The translations under genes and the position numbers were made by a program. This document shows, one piece after another, positions 5,122 through 6,363 of a stretch of 6,363 bases of DNA (the first letter of the stretch is position 1; each line of letters opens with the position of its first letter). Source of the stretch: Deltaproteobacteria bacterium (GTDB taxonomy: Bacteria; Desulfobacterota; Desulfobacteria; Desulfobacterales; ETH-SRB1); the NCBI GenBank assembly GCA_003647525.1, contig QMMZ01000123.1:1-6363 (forward strand), read 5' to 3'. Below the pieces are notes generated by a model, which had not been told where the DNA came from, made no database searches, and saw only the letters and a program-made list of their open reading frames with translations.

Positions 5122-5729
5122 AAAAGCTAATTCGCTTATGGTCTATATTCTTTATCTTATTACTGGTCATAGGTTGTGACCAAGAGACCACAAGGGAAGT
5201 CGTCATCTACACCTCGGTTGACCAGGTATTCTCGGAGCCTATTCTGAGCGATTTTGAAAAAACCACGGGAATCAAGGTAAAGGCTCTTTACGATGTGGAA
5301 GCGAGCAAAACCGTGGGGCTGGTAAATCGACTCCTTGCTGAGAAAGGTCATCCCCGGTGCGACGTGTTCTGGAACTCCGAGGCAGGAAGGACGATCTTCC
5401 TCAAACAAAAGGGCCTTTTCACTCCCTATGCATCACCCTCGGCAAAGGACATACTGCCTCAGTTTAAAGACAAAGATGATTACTGGACCGGTTTTGCCGC
5501 CAGGGCCAGGGTGCTGGTTTATAATACCAATCTGCTTAAAGACACAGATCTGCCGAAATCAATATTTGAACTTACCGAATCACAATGGAAAGGGAAAGTA
5601 GCTCTGGGGTATCCTGTGTTCGGCACCACTGCAACACATATGGCCGCTCTTTACGCAGCGTTGGGGCAGGAAAAAACAGAGAAGTTTTTGAAAGAGCTTA
5701 AGGCTTTGGAGTTCTATTTCTTTCAGTAG
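5118..5729 (+). CDS. FbpA-like ABC substrate-binding lipoprotein, truncated
   Basis: The first about 196 residues match the family of FbpA/AfuA-type binding proteins that deliver iron(III) or similar anions and cofactors to an ABC importer. It has a lipoprotein signal (IFFILLLVIGC, lipidated C20), then EVVIYTSVDQVFSEPILSDF, TGIKVKALYDVEASKT, RCDVFWNSEAGRT, GFAARARVLVYN and KGKVALGYPVFGTTATHMAAL. Family members are about 320-350 residues; this one stops at 203. The native sequence ends near FLKELKA (A196), and LEFYFFQ is an out-of-frame reading of permease DNA. The missing C-terminal lobe carries most of the ligand residues, including the tyrosines of iron binders, so the substrate cannot be called and the product should not work. 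GGGAG (5107-5111) precedes the ATG at 5118 and supports the start. Confidence 0.82.
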   Translation: MKKLIRLWSIFFILLLVIGCDQETTREVVIYTSVDQVFSEPILSDFEKTTGIKVKALYDVEASKTVGLVNRLLAEKGHPRCDVFWNSEAGRTIFLKQKGLFTPYASPSAKDILPQFKDKDDYWTGFAARARVLVYNTNLLKDTDLPKSIFELTESQWKGKVALGYPVFGTTATHMAALYAALGQEKTEKFLKELKALEFYFFQ

Positions 5730-6363
5730 CTACGCCCATAGCTGTTCTCTTAAATGTGGCCGGACCTCTATCAACGTATGTAAAGGTTCTGGAAACTTCA
5801 AAAGCACAAATTGGATACAGCATAGTGCTGGCTCTCTTCGGTGGATTCTCCATGGCATGTCTGGCTTTCTTTATTTCCTGTTTCATAGAGAGAATGGCCA
5901 GTCGGGCTAAGATCGTAGTGGAATTTGCCTCTCTCATTCCTTTTGCTATCCCTGCCACTGTTTTAGGAATCGGTATGATTAAGGTTTGTAATCGACAAAT
6001 AACTGATGTCATCTACGGGAGTTCTCTTATCATAGTCTTTGGTTACGTGGCTCATTTTATTCCATTTACCAGCAGGGTAACTTCCTCGGCCTTCAACCAG
6101 TTGAATCCTCGCCTGGAAGAAATGGCATCCTTGATTACTGCCAACTGGTTCAAAATAATCGGAAAAATTGTCTTGCCGCTAATGAAACCCGGATTGCTGG
6201 CGGCTTTTTTTATCGGCTTTATTCTCTCTATTGGGGAGCTGGGAACCACACTCCTTATTATGCCTCCGGGTAAGACAACATTGCCGGTTAAAATCTATAA
6301 TCTTATGCACTATGGGGCAGAACAGATGGTTGCTGCTTTGCCACAAAAAATATATCATCAGAT
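5702..6363 (+). pseudogene. FbpB-type ABC permease, C-terminal half only
   Basis: A frame without stops from 5702 to the window edge encodes the second half of an iron-type (FbpB/AfuB) inner-membrane permease. Membrane segments are visible around FGVLFLSVATPIAVLL, YSIVLALFGGFSMACLAFFI, EFASLIPFAIPATVLGIGM, GSSLIIVFGYVAHFIPF and LLAAFFIGFILSIGELGTTL. The cytoplasmic EAA loop, which docks the ATPase, reads LEEMASLITANWFKIIGKIV, with LPLMKPG after it. Full proteins have about 500-560 residues and 12 segments; the first half is missing. The frame is closed by TAA at 5699-5701, there is no start or ribosome site, and the coding begins inside the binding-protein gene at about 5705. At the other end, after EQMVAAL (about 6337), a last membrane segment is expected, but PQKIYHQ is read, so the 3' end may also be broken. 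With the truncated binding protein next to it, this importer is non-functional as written. Confidence 0.8.

Noticed and set aside
5698..6249. Minus-strand open frames of 104 and 65 residues
   Set aside because: They are antisense to the permease coding frame, which has clear membrane segments and an EAA loop.

Overview
The window looks like a chromosomal accessory segment of a Gram-negative bacterium. Several protein features point that way: two lipoproteins with lipoboxes, a secreted TolB-type beta-propeller, a FlgD-like/DUF1573 surface-protein pair and an FbpA/FbpB-type ABC importer. The DNA is moderately AT-rich. It carries short dispersed repeats built on CGCAGAT and CACGAAG cores, which I associate from memory with uncultured Desulfobacterota and related environmental lineages. 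That taxonomic guess is weak, because there is no rRNA or phylogenetic marker here.

Left part (1-1804): two VapBC-type toxin-antitoxin modules face each other. The first (+ strand) keeps only the last 34 codons of its antitoxin plus a complete PIN toxin; the two genes overlap as ATGA. The second (- strand) is a complete AbrB-type antitoxin followed by a PIN toxin with a CPHCG insert, with 17 nt of overlap. Between them lie a frameshifted, start-less gene remnant (about 480-805) and a 326-nt gene-free stretch. That stretch holds one partial CGCAGAT repeat and a 19-bp imperfect inverted repeat.

Middle part (1805-3298): a secreted PD40/TolB-like propeller protein is followed by a GxxExxY-family gene. 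Copies of a 30-bp repeat, made of three 10-bp units, mark each gene boundary. The two copies around the GxxExxY gene are inverted, match at 28 of 30 positions and fit the ORF almost exactly: the start codon is inside the left copy and the last stop-codon base is the first base of the right copy. This 425-bp unit is the most striking structure in the window and may be a small mobile or self-regulated cassette.

Right part (3299-6363): four same-strand genes encode a FlgD-Ig-like lipoprotein, a DUF1573-type protein, an ABC substrate-binding lipoprotein and an ABC permease. At two places (about 4205-4216 and about 5700-5710) the 3' end of one gene runs straight into the interior of the next in another frame. 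The C-terminus of the upstream protein and the N-terminus of the downstream one are both missing. A third abrupt change may occur at about 6338 near the window edge. Either the operons have suffered deletions or the assembly has collapsed; read mapping would decide. As written, the importer cannot work: the binding protein has lost its C-terminal lobe and the permease its first half.
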